Below, one piece after another: positions 56,871 through 64,000 of a stretch of 64,000 nt of DNA. A program made the translations under genes and the position numbers. The stretch is from Devosia sp. GTDB lineage: Bacteria > Pseudomonadota > Alphaproteobacteria > Rhizobiales > Devosiaceae. The stretch lies in contig JADJPS010000003.1 of assembly GCA_016713105.1 (NCBI GenBank), forward strand, positions 371,379 to 435,378, written 5' to 3'. The number at the start of each line of letters is the position of its first letter. Within the stretch, counting starts at the first letter, position 1. The notes under the pieces were generated by a model. It was not told where the DNA came from. It saw nothing but the letters and a program-made list of their open reading frames with translations, and ran no database searches.

Positions 56871-56926
56871 GGAGAGGTGGCCGAGTGGTCGAAGGCACGC
56901 CCCTGCTAAGGGCGCAGACCTCAAGG
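56871..56926 (+). pseudogene. truncated tRNA-Ser (anticodon GCU)
   Basis: Starts GGAGAGG (acceptor 5' strand), then the D arm GCCGAGTGGTCGAAGGC and the anticodon stem CGCCC/GGGCG around loop CTGCTAA, anticodon GCT. The sequence leaves the tRNA-Ser pattern in the variable arm (CAGACCTCAAGG); no T arm, acceptor 3' strand or CCA follows. As given it cannot be a functional tRNA. It marks a deletion, misassembly or island boundary. Confidence 0.75.
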
Positions 56927-57057
56927 GGCCATGACGGTCAGCGCCTATCTGGGGATCTGTTCTATCGACCAGCGGTGGCATGGTGCCAGAACGAAACAAG
57001 AGAACGTCAGCCACGAGCCATTGGGGTGCGATGGGTAAGTCACCACAAGTTCGGGCG

Positions 57058-57571
57058 CTAGTTCAGGGTGCCGCAACCAATTCCGCCGGCCTCGCAGGCC
57101 CAGCCGTCAGCTGACCGCGTCGAGGTTGATAGGATCGTCCCACGCATTGACGCAGAAGGACCATAGCTGTCGGTAGCTAGCGGGTCGTCGCTAATTCCCA
57201 CCGCGACAGTCCACAACCATTTCACTAGCATAGTCTCATGCGTATCGCCACCGGACGGCGCCGCGCACCCATCGCGGCAGGCAATTCCGACGCCCACGAC
57301 AGTAGCAGCAACAGCGGTGGCGATGAGCACGCCATTCTCGGTCGCGACCTTCTTTTCGCATTTGTCGAGGCTGAGCCCGCGTCGATGGATTTCGGCCAGA
57401 GCATCAGCAGCGAATTGCGCATCGCCCTTTTTGCTGGGCGTCGAAGTACGCTCGGCAGAGCGGTGTTCTCTTGACCTGCGTTCGGTCCGCATAGAACGTC
57501 TTGGATGAGGCCGCGCAGCCGGCAAGCAAGGAAATTACTGCAATCAACGAAGCAAACCCCTGGATAGACAT
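57058..57571 (-). pseudogene. small lipoprotein, homopolymer frameshift
   Basis: ATG 57571 gives MSIQGFASLIAVISLLAGC: a lipoprotein signal with lipobox LAGC. It reads to FDAQQKG, where an A/G homopolymer (near 57440) shifts the frame. The next frame continues DAQFAADALAEIHRRGLSLDKCEKKVATENGVLIATAVAATVVGVGIAC (pattern) to 57058. Four Cys remain in the mature part. No family recognised; the Gly/Ala/Val hydrophobic stretch resembles glycine-zipper segments. Confidence 0.55.
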
Positions 57572-57686
57572 ATATCTTGAACTCCCCCAACAATGCGAAC
57601 AGGTAAATGGAGGGTTAACCCAGAGAATGTCAAAGGCGAACCCGCCCCGTAGTTACTATTGAGGACGGTTCGCTCGCAAGGGGCTA

Positions 57687-58088
57687 ATGGAGAGCAAGTC
57701 AATTGCGGTCGTGATCCGCGACCTGTTGGCCATCGCCAAGGTCGCAATGCCACGCGACCTTCAGCAATGGACCCGCGCGTGATAGCCGCCCAATCGCTGT
57801 GCGGCCCTGCAGGAAGGCACCGGATCGGGTCGCGTACCGTCTGTTCCCGCAGGCTTGAAAGTTCTACCTGGTGGTCGATCCGGACGATCCGGGAACGCGG
57901 CAGGTGCTGGATGCGCTTCGACGCGGCGGCAGAGGGGCCGTGGGGATATCACCGAGGGGCTAGACAGGTTCATGACCGAGCCGGAGGGCACCGGCGGCGC
58001 GGTCGGATGCCATCGCCATGATCCTCCGGGATTGGCTAATCTCGCATGGCCACCTTTGAGCCGGGCCGGCAAAGGACGATGCAACTGA
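57687..58088 (+). pseudogene. degraded reading frame, unknown
   Basis: ATG 57687 (MESKSIAVVIRDLLAIAKVAMPRDLQQW, 31 codons) stops, and further plausible coding pieces continue in other frames: YLVVDPDDPGTRQVLDALRRGG and DITEGLDRFMTEPEGTGG. They could be one small protein broken by several indels, or chance. No domain recognised. Confidence 0.25.
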
Positions 58089-58181
58089 TGCACTGGCCGC
58101 CGGGAATATCGGAGACGCGTGAAGAGTCTCCCAACTCCCCGTTCAGCCGCTAGACTATTCTCAGCTTCACCGGAGGTCTGC

Positions 58182-58673
58182 ATGAGCCTGAAGGTTGTCT
58201 CAGCCACCTCCGACGAGGAAATCGAGCGCAAGCGGATAGAGCGGGAACGCGAGCAAGCTTCATCGCTGTTTGGCGCGGCGGCCCGCACGCTAGCGGCAAA
58301 TCTCCTGAGGGCAGTTAGGGGAAGCGGAGCCAGCTATCGATTGGTCGGCGAGATACGTGACCTAGTCATTGCACTGGATGCGTTCGGAAAGACCCATGGC
58401 GACTATCCGGCTCAAGACCAATGGCAGGACGCCCTAAACCCAAAGCTAGCTTGGGGAGAAATTCGTCCGCGAACCCTATCCCGCTACGACGACTACCTAG
58501 CACTCGACGAGGGAGAACGCCTGCACCTAGCGGTCGACGAGGCGATTGACGACGTGTGCAGCGCGGTATTGCAGCGACAAGCCTCGATGCTTGCTCGACA
58601 AATTCCCAATTCGCCAGAGGCGAACGTGACCTCACCGACGCACCAAACAACTTTCACGAGGCCCGAGGCCTGA
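58182..58673 (+). CDS. hypothetical accessory protein
   Basis: 163 aa from ATG 58182, preceded by GGAGGTC. A charged N-terminus (SDEEIERKRIERERE) is followed by helical segments (AARTLAANLLRAVRGSG, LVGEIRDLVIALDAFGKTHGDYP) and an acidic tail (LAVDEAIDDVCSAVLQRQAS). No domain known to me. Codon and base use are less GC-biased than the flanking core genes, consistent with acquired DNA. Confidence 0.6.
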   Translation: MSLKVVSATSDEEIERKRIEREREQASSLFGAAARTLAANLLRAVRGSGASYRLVGEIRDLVIALDAFGKTHGDYPAQDQWQDALNPKLAWGEIRPRTLSRYDDYLALDEGERLHLAVDEAIDDVCSAVLQRQASMLARQIPNSPEANVTSPTHQTTFTRPEA

Positions 58674-58878
58674 AACCGCTTCCATGTACGCCAGTAGGTC
58701 GGCCACCAAAGCCTCGAAAGAACCCGGCCATAAAGACTCAAACAAATAGCGCAGCAAATGGTGGCATCCGCGCGCAATCCTTCCGGCAAGCTGCTAAATC
58801 GGCCGTGTCACTCTCGGCGAGGCATCTTGACATGTCTGGATCTCTTATGCTTAGGTAGCCTGGGGTTGAGGGGTTATT

Positions 58879-60413
58879 GTGGACGTACAGTTTGCCTTCC
58901 AAGGGGGCGGGGCGCGCTTGGCGCTACTTCTGCCCATTGTTGATGCGATAAGTCATCTGCGACAGTCGGAAATCAACATTCGCCGAGTGGCGGGGGCATC
59001 GGCCGGTGCTATTGCGGCTGCACTTATCGCTGCAGATGCGGACATTGGCCTCTTTAGGCAGCATTGCCGAAATCTTTCGGCTGAAGATATGCTAGCGCCT
59101 TCCGAAGGCGAGTAGTTTTCAAGGATTTGGGGTAGTTAAGCATCTATTTTCTTTGTCAAGAGGCAGTCCGGTTGGAAATCTAATTAAATTTGAAATATTA
59201 CTTGAAAAAGCTTTCCGTCAGGCCAAAGTTGACCCTCATAGATTATTATCTAGCTTGAATATTCCGTGCATCATAAACTCCGCTAACATTGAAACTCAGA
59301 AATCAGTAGTTGCGGAGAAGGATGTCGGGTTGCTTAGAGCTTTGTCGAATTCGGCAAGTATTCCATTTTGTATTCACGGTTAGGGGCCGTTGGTGGATGG
59401 TGGATTGCTGTATAATTTGCCCGTCCAATCGTTAATGGACGCCGACTTGAACGGCGGCCAAAGTGGTGGAAATCATAGGAGTTGGGTTTCAGGAGTCATC
59501 GTTGTCGGTGCAAAACGGGAATGCGCTCAGTTTGGTGCTTGCCTTCTTGATGTCGCGATCAACGAGAGGGTGAGGCAGTCGCGCTCGTTGCTTGCGCGGC
59601 CAATCTATATGAAGTTCCGGTGTCAATCGGAAGTCACGCGGTTTCCACTTTCGACGTAGACGGATTTCTCGGTTTTCTTCGTGACGAAAACGCTACGAGC
59701 GCGCCAAGATGGCCTTTCTGCGATGGTTTCAGCAGGAGCGGTCTCGGGAGGGAAGCTGGGTCGGTGAGTTAGCGGACGAAGGTGTTTCGGCCCCAGCTGA
59801 CAGTGACCGGATACTGAGGGCGTATTCAGATCAGTTGAGGAAGCTGACAAAATCTTTCAACCGAAGTCAGTCCCTCACCTTAAGGAGAGCACCCTTACGA
59901 CTGTGGGCTCGCTCACTTGAGGCCCCGGGAGCTCAGGACGAGTTCTCGTATCGAGACGTGTTCCGCACTGGAGATAGTCCGCTCTTTGCCTATCACACTC
60001 GTCTGTACATGACGGCCGGTCTGACGCGATCCGACGGTTTAACTGTCCGTAGAGATGGAAGACACGAGGAGGTACCCTACGTCACCTTTTCGATTCCTGA
60101 CGAGAAAGGAGAACACACTGAAACACTGGTGCTCTTCACTCCGCCGTTACCCCCCGGAAGAGGTCGACCACGGTCTACTATGGACAGCGAGGTGGTTCGT
60201 CCGGAGTCCCTTGCGGCAGTTGGTCGAGACTTTTCGGCGACGCAGCTTAATCAACCATTAGCCGCGGATGTGGTAACGATTAGGCTGTTTGTTCCCCGTG
60301 GATTTGTGCTCCGGCTTCGTACAGGTACAGAGCGTGAGCTACTTGAAATGGGAATGCCATCTGCCATATTGGAGCAATCGGACAAGCCGAACTTCGTTGG
60401 GGGGAATGGCTGA
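58879..60413 (+). pseudogene. patatin-like phospholipase, multiply frameshifted
   Basis: Full set of patatin motifs over broken frames. GTG 58879 gives FAFQGGGARLA (oxyanion hole, residues 9-13) and VAGASAGAIAAA (nucleophile Ser41). The frame shifts near 59095. An in-frame TAG interrupts at 59381, and 11 nt later LVDGGLLYNLPV supplies the catalytic Asp (DGG). Further shifts at about 59645 and 59705 lead into a 235-residue C-terminal region ending at 60413. The 59.1-59.7 kb part is strikingly AT-rich for this window. Patatins release fatty acids from membrane lipids; some serve as defence effectors. Confidence 0.75.
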
Positions 60414-60419
60414 GGACGC

Positions 60420-60450
60420 GCACGTACCTGATTGCCCCCAGGGTACGTGC
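60420..60450. repeat. 9-bp inverted repeat after the patatin gene
   Basis: GCACGTACC (60420-60428) and GGTACGTGC (60442-60450), 6 nt after the patatin stop; perhaps a terminator stem lacking a T tract. Confidence 0.4.
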
Positions 60451-60648
60451 CCTATATATGGGCAGCTAGAAACTGTAAGCGCTTCGACTTCGTTTCCGTG
60501 ATCTATGAAACCGTAGGAAGGCCTGAAAAAATGAAGATCCAAAACCTCGCTTTCGGTGGTGTGCGCATCATCTGAATTGTCTACTTGCCCGCGCGCCGCA
60601 GGCAGGGAGCTATATCCTGCTGTCGCGCAGCGTGTGCCAGTCCAGAGA

Positions 60649-60675
60649 GGGCCCCACATCGGGGCCCTTCTTTTC
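60649..60675 (+). terminator. strong intrinsic terminator without an obvious gene
   Basis: GGGCCCC, ACATC, GGGGCCC then TTCTTTT: a perfect 7-bp GC stem with a T-rich tail. The nearest upstream plus-strand stop is the patatin's at 60413, so 60414-60648 may carry a short transcript; the only open frame there (14 codons at about 60531) is not convincing. Confidence 0.65.
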
Positions 60676-60686
60676 TCACCCGAGAA

Positions 60687-61175
60687 TTACGCCCCCGCTG
60701 CGAAGGACTGGAACAGTGTCTGCAGCTCGTCGTGGGTGAAGACGAAATATGGATCGTCTTCGAACCGCGAGACCAGGAACGCCACCTTGTCGGCGGCATC
60801 GGCACGCGACACCGGCACATGACCGAGGATGGCGGCAAACGTTGCCTTCTCCCGTTCAATGGCTGCAGCAAGGGCGGCCTCGGGCGCCATTGACGCCGGC
60901 AGCGGTCTTGTCCGCTTCGATACGTTCCCAGGCCTTGGCGTGATTATCGAGAGCGATGGCCAGCAGCTTGACTTGTGGCCTTTTCGGGGCATGGACGGTC
61001 CATAATCGGCATAGAGCTTGCGCACGTCCGCCGGCCCGATCATTTCGACATCGACCTTCCCAATCACCGGAGTGTCGGCGTAGTAGCGAGGCCGAGCCCG
61101 GTTGTAGGCATCTTCGACGCGCGAGCGGGCTTCGAGGGCCGCCTCAGCGGCGAGCGCCCGCCGAACGGTAGGCAT
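60687..61175 (-). CDS. hypothetical protein, possible compensated frameshifts
   Basis: 162 aa open frame. The N-terminal part (EAALEARSRVEDAYNRARPRYYADTPV...GPADVRKLYADYG) and C-terminal part (ALAAAIEREKATFAAILGHVPVSRADAADKVAFLVSRFEDDPYFVF in pattern) look genuine. The middle (SSCWPSLSIITPRPG) looks like shadow sequence, and the neighbouring frame gives KLLAIALDNHAKAWERIEADKTAAGVN, a normal helix. Two compensating indels near 60985 and 60895 are likely. No domain recognised. Confidence 0.5.
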   Translation of the reverse strand: MPTVRRALAAEAALEARSRVEDAYNRARPRYYADTPVIGKVDVEMIGPADVRKLYADYGPSMPRKGHKSSCWPSLSIITPRPGNVSKRTRPLPASMAPEAALAAAIEREKATFAAILGHVPVSRADAADKVAFLVSRFEDDPYFVFTHDELQTLFQSFAAGA

Positions 61176-61322
61176 CTTGACGAGGCCGGGCAGCGCTGAA
61201 GCGGCAGCCGCCGGGGTCCTGGCGAACGCCGGCTAATTCCAGAGGGCGAGGGGCCGCGGAGTTAGCTGCTTCTAGTTTTGAGACAGTCGTAATAGTGTGC
61301 ATCGGCTGTTTTGGGGCCAAAG

Positions 61323-62586
61323 ATGCCACGCAGGGACTATTCAGGATTTTATGAGGAACTGGGCGTTTCTCCCGGCGCCACAGCTCAAGAAATCAAGGCC
61401 GCTTACAGGCGTCTTGTGAAGCAAGTTCATCCGGATGTCTCGAAAGGCCCAGACAGCGAGGCTAAGTTTCAGCAGCTCCGAGACGCGTATGATGTTCTCA
61501 GCAACACTGCCCGGCGCCTTGAGTACGATGTGGCTTCCGGGGCCATGGACGAGCAGGCCCATAGAGAGGCGCAGCAGGCAAGTGTTTCTGGATCGGAGGC
61601 TGGTGGCCAAGGTGTTGACGGCGGCGGCCGCCTCATTCAAGGCCGATCTCGATGGGCTGCCGTCTCCGTCGCGGGCCTTGCCACACTGCTGATCGTCGCC
61701 AGTGGTGCGGGGATTTGGGCGTGGCGGGATTGCTTCATCAATCTCGATCAGATGTTCACCGCGGCGCCCCGGCGCAGGAACAGGTTGCCGGCATCACGCC
61801 AGTTGCACCGGCCGATCGCCGCGGACACCTGCCACCGGCCCTGAAATACCGACACGCTGGCCGATAGCGCCACGCCGGCCGCCGATCTCAAGCAGACGAG
61901 CGGCTGGGAGGCGATACGCCGGCCGTCGCCGACACGCAGGCGCTGCCGCCGGTCGAGCGACGGAAGAGCGGTGCAGTCGATGCGAACGCCGCCGCTGACA
62001 GCGCCGAGGCCGCGGTGGCGGCGGTAGATCCGGCGTGAACCTTGCCGGCAGCCAGTCGCTGCTGCTCGAGGTCCGGACAACGGCACCACGGGCGCCGTGC
62101 CGTACGAGCACCGTCGAGTGGTCCAACGCACCGACGAAAATGGGTGTCGCCACGTTGAGCGGCAAGGCGAACATTCCGGCGCGCAACCTCGGCGTCGATG
62201 TACTGATCCGCAAGAACTCCGATCCGAGCCTGCCTGCCAGCCACCTGATGAGCAACTTCCGGGTCAGCGACAGCTTCATATCGGTGATTCCATCGCCGGG
62301 CTGCCCGGCGTGCTCTGAAAGAACGAAGAACTGGTGCAGGGCACGCCGCTGGTCGGTTTCTCGTCCAGGGTCACCGGCAACTCTTTCCCGTTTGGGGTTC
62401 AGCGGCCCGCCTGACGATATCACCGCCAACTCCAACCGGGCTGACCTCGCGCAAGGGATGGATCTGGCGCTGATCTACGCCACGGGCAAGCGGGCGATCA
62501 TCACCCCTCGAAAAGAAGCGACGAGGCGGCCACCGCCATGTTCAACGAGGTGGTGGGCGATTGGAGTGTTCTTGCTGGATGCTTAA
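61323..62586 (+). pseudogene. J-domain membrane protein, multiply frameshifted
   Basis: ATG 61323. N-terminal J domain (YEELGVSPGATAQEIKAAYRRL) with HPD at 36-38, then a linker and a transmembrane helix (VSVAGLATLLIVASGAGIWAW). The first frame ends at 61844. Later frames hold a C-terminal domain, including IRKNSDPSLPASHLM, GDSIAGLPGVL and WMDLALIYATGKRAII-like pieces, resembling the conserved C-terminal region of rhizobial membrane proteins. I read this as one gene broken by several indels, but the boundary between 61844 and 62035 is uncertain. The J domain implies recruitment of an Hsp70. Confidence 0.55.
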
Positions 62587-62729
62587 CGCGGTCGTCCCTC
62601 TGCCCAGGAGGGTGACCGCACGCCCGGCTTGGCAAGCCCGTTCGCGGATCTGAACAGCGGCGTACGAGGCCGGAGACCACGCGACAGCCGCGGTGTGGAG
62701 ACCAGGCCGAGCAAGCGTGAAGCCTACGT

Positions 62730-63165
62730 CCCGCATACAACCCCGGTGTCATGGACGCCACCGGCAAAGGTGTAACTGAGACCTCACCGAAGCGGTGAAG
62801 GGTAACGGCTCACGCCGAAAGCGGGACGTTGCCGACGCCCAGTTCAACCTGGTTCATGTAAACAACTGCGAGGGCGTGCCGCAGGACTACACCGAGGCTG
62901 CGAATGGTATCGGCTCGCCGCCGACCGGCGATGCCCGCGCCCAGGTCAACCTCGGTGACATGTACCACAAAGGCCAGGCCCGCCGCAGGACGGTGCCGAG
63001 GCGGTGAAGTGGTATCGGCTCGCCGCCGAGCAAGGCGACGCTTGGGTCCACCCAACCTCGGGGCATGTACGAGCGCGGCCTGGCGTGCCCAAGGACGATG
63101 TCGAGGTGGGGAAGTGGTACGGCAAGGCCGCTGAGCAAGGCCATGATGGCGACAGTCGAGGCTAG
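62730..63165 (+). pseudogene. SEL1-like repeat segment, frameshifted
   Basis: Tandem SEL1 units of about 36 aa recognisable across frames: DAQFNLVHVNNCEGVPQDYTEA, ARAQVNLGDMYHKGQ followed by a DDAEAVKWYRLAAEQGDA-like unit, and MYERGL with VPKDDVEVGKWYGKAAEQG. GCAGGA-type anchors lie 104-105 nt apart rather than the expected 108, so each unit seems to have lost a few bases. Probably the N-terminal or middle part of the caspase-family gene that follows. Confidence 0.6.
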
Positions 63166-64000
63166 TCGATCCAACGCGAACTCGAAGCGCAAGCGCCGAG
63201 CCGAAGAGTGGTTTGGTGATCTGCAACTCGCGATACGCCAACGTGCCGAGACTGCCTAACGCTGGAGATGACGCGACCGACGTGTCGGCGGCGCTGGAGC
63301 GGATCGGCTTCGAGGTGACCCAGGTCCAGAATGCCGACTATGGCCAGATGCGCGCATCGCCGCAAAAGTTCAGCGCCGACGCCGATGGCACCGACATGGC
63401 GCTCGTCTACTATGCCGGTCATGGCTTTGAAATCGACGGCAAGAACCACTGGTGCCGGTCGATGTACGGCTGAAGTCCGACCGGGATATCGACTTCCGAG
63501 ACCATCCTGCCCGCGGTTGTGGAGGGCTCAGTCGCGGGGGCAAAGACCCTCAGCATGGTGATCCTCGACGCCTCGCCGATAATCCGTTCGCAGTCGAGAT
63601 GGCCTTGAGTTCCCCGACGAGGTCCATCGGTCGCGGCTCGGCGGTCGAGCTGTCCGGCGGCACGCTGATCGCCTATTCCGCAAAGGGTGGGTCAGTTGCG
63701 AAAGATGGAACCGGGCGCAACAGTCCGTTCGCCAGCGCTCCCTTCATAGAATACCTCGATGACCTCGGTCTGATGTCGGCTTTATGTTCCGGAAGATTGG
63801 CGATGCCGTCAAGGGGGTCAACCAACGACCTGCAAGAGCCGTTCGTGTATGGCAGGCGGCCCCGGCGATCCGGTCTACTTGGTTTCCACCCGTCAAGTAC
63901 CGAAATAGGCTCTGAGCCCGCAGCACTTGAGGAGCTGTATCTGGCCCCGCCGAAATCAAAGAAACGGAGGCGTTGGGGCTGCCGGTTGAGGACAGCGAGG
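63166..64000 (+). pseudogene. caspase-family (peptidase C14) protein, frameshifted, partial
   Basis: Caspase p20-like domain across frames: LVICNSRYANVPRLPNAGDDATDVSAALERIGF (pattern), ALVYYAGHGFEIDG with the catalytic His, then KTLSMVILDA. The catalytic Cys position should read ILDACRDNPF, but a base is missing at 63571-63580 (GCCTCGCCGATAAT). It continues IGRGSAVELSGGTLIAYSAKGG, NSPFASA and EPFVYG...DPVYLVSTR. After 63908 a further frame reads EIKETEALGLPVEDSE, so the gene leaves the window. Bacterial caspase homologues process or kill in stress and defence settings; here the role is unknown. Confidence 0.65.

Noticed and set aside
61794..62435. 213-codon minus-strand frame over the J-domain locus
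   Set aside because: The plus strand carries recognisable J-domain and C-terminal pieces across frames; the minus frame lacks motifs.
1..64000. CRISPR array, insertion sequence, integrase or prophage structural genes
   Set aside because: No regularly spaced identical repeats, transposase DDE/recombinase motifs or phage morphogenesis genes were seen, even in the accessory tail.

Overview
This 64 kb, GC-rich window reads as a chromosome segment of an alphaproteobacterium of the Hyphomicrobiales (Rhizobiales), most like Devosia and its relatives. The evidence is a circularly permuted two-piece tmRNA gene next to the alpha-type SspB adaptor gene, a thyA...folA-hflK gene order, an AsmA-like giant protein, a Sinorhizobium-type alpha-galactoside locus, and small conserved genes typical of that order. 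The genus is an inference.

Layout. 1-3.7 kb (minus): a tightly overlapped operon thyA, DUF4424, MazG-like, GNAT, folA, then hflK leaving the window. 4.0-5.2 kb (plus): ssrA, sspB and a ribbon-helix-helix gene. 5.2-8.9 kb: AsmA-family protein. 9-18.4 kb: housekeeping genes (UvrD-type helicase, DMT transporter, cardiolipin synthase-like, EEP nuclease, prmA, aminopeptidase P). 18.5-27 kb: GH4 alpha-galactosidase, a dipeptide-type ABC importer and a divergent AraC activator, which together look like alpha-galactoside uptake and hydrolysis. 27.6-36.4 kb: a LacI regulator, IolE-like isomerase, Gfo/Idh/MocA oxidoreductase, Fe/polyamine-type ABC importer, glycerophosphodiesterase-like protein and inositol monophosphatase. 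I read this as a possible phosphodiester-polyol or glycerophosphoinositol catabolic locus.

36.5-44.2 kb (minus) is the most unusual block. It is a translationally coupled cassette of a membrane-fusion-protein tail, a soluble HlyD-like adaptor, a SAM methyltransferase, a P-loop kinase, a flavin-dependent tryptophan-type halogenase, two orphan proteins and a shortened SecA paralogue. I cannot assign it to a described system. A SapC gene lies just upstream.

45-56.8 kb holds stress and envelope genes (eRF1-like small protein, polymer-forming membrane protein, BON protein, DUF4342, FecR), a glutaminase-STAS-cNMP fusion, a molybdopterin oxidoreductase, a TauE exporter, a glyoxalase-related protein and a GST. 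At 56.87 kb a tRNA-Ser(GCU) gene stops short of its T arm. Beyond it lies a 7 kb accessory tail, partly AT-rich, with a lipoprotein, patatin, J-domain and SEL1/caspase genes, almost all frameshifted.

Frameshifts are spread through the whole window: at least 15 genes read perfectly on both sides of an indel, often at homopolymers, and there are at least two deletion-like junctions (31.98 kb and 44.23 kb). Much of this is probably sequence or assembly error. It is densest in the last 7 kb, so 'pseudogene' below means only that the reading frame is broken as given.
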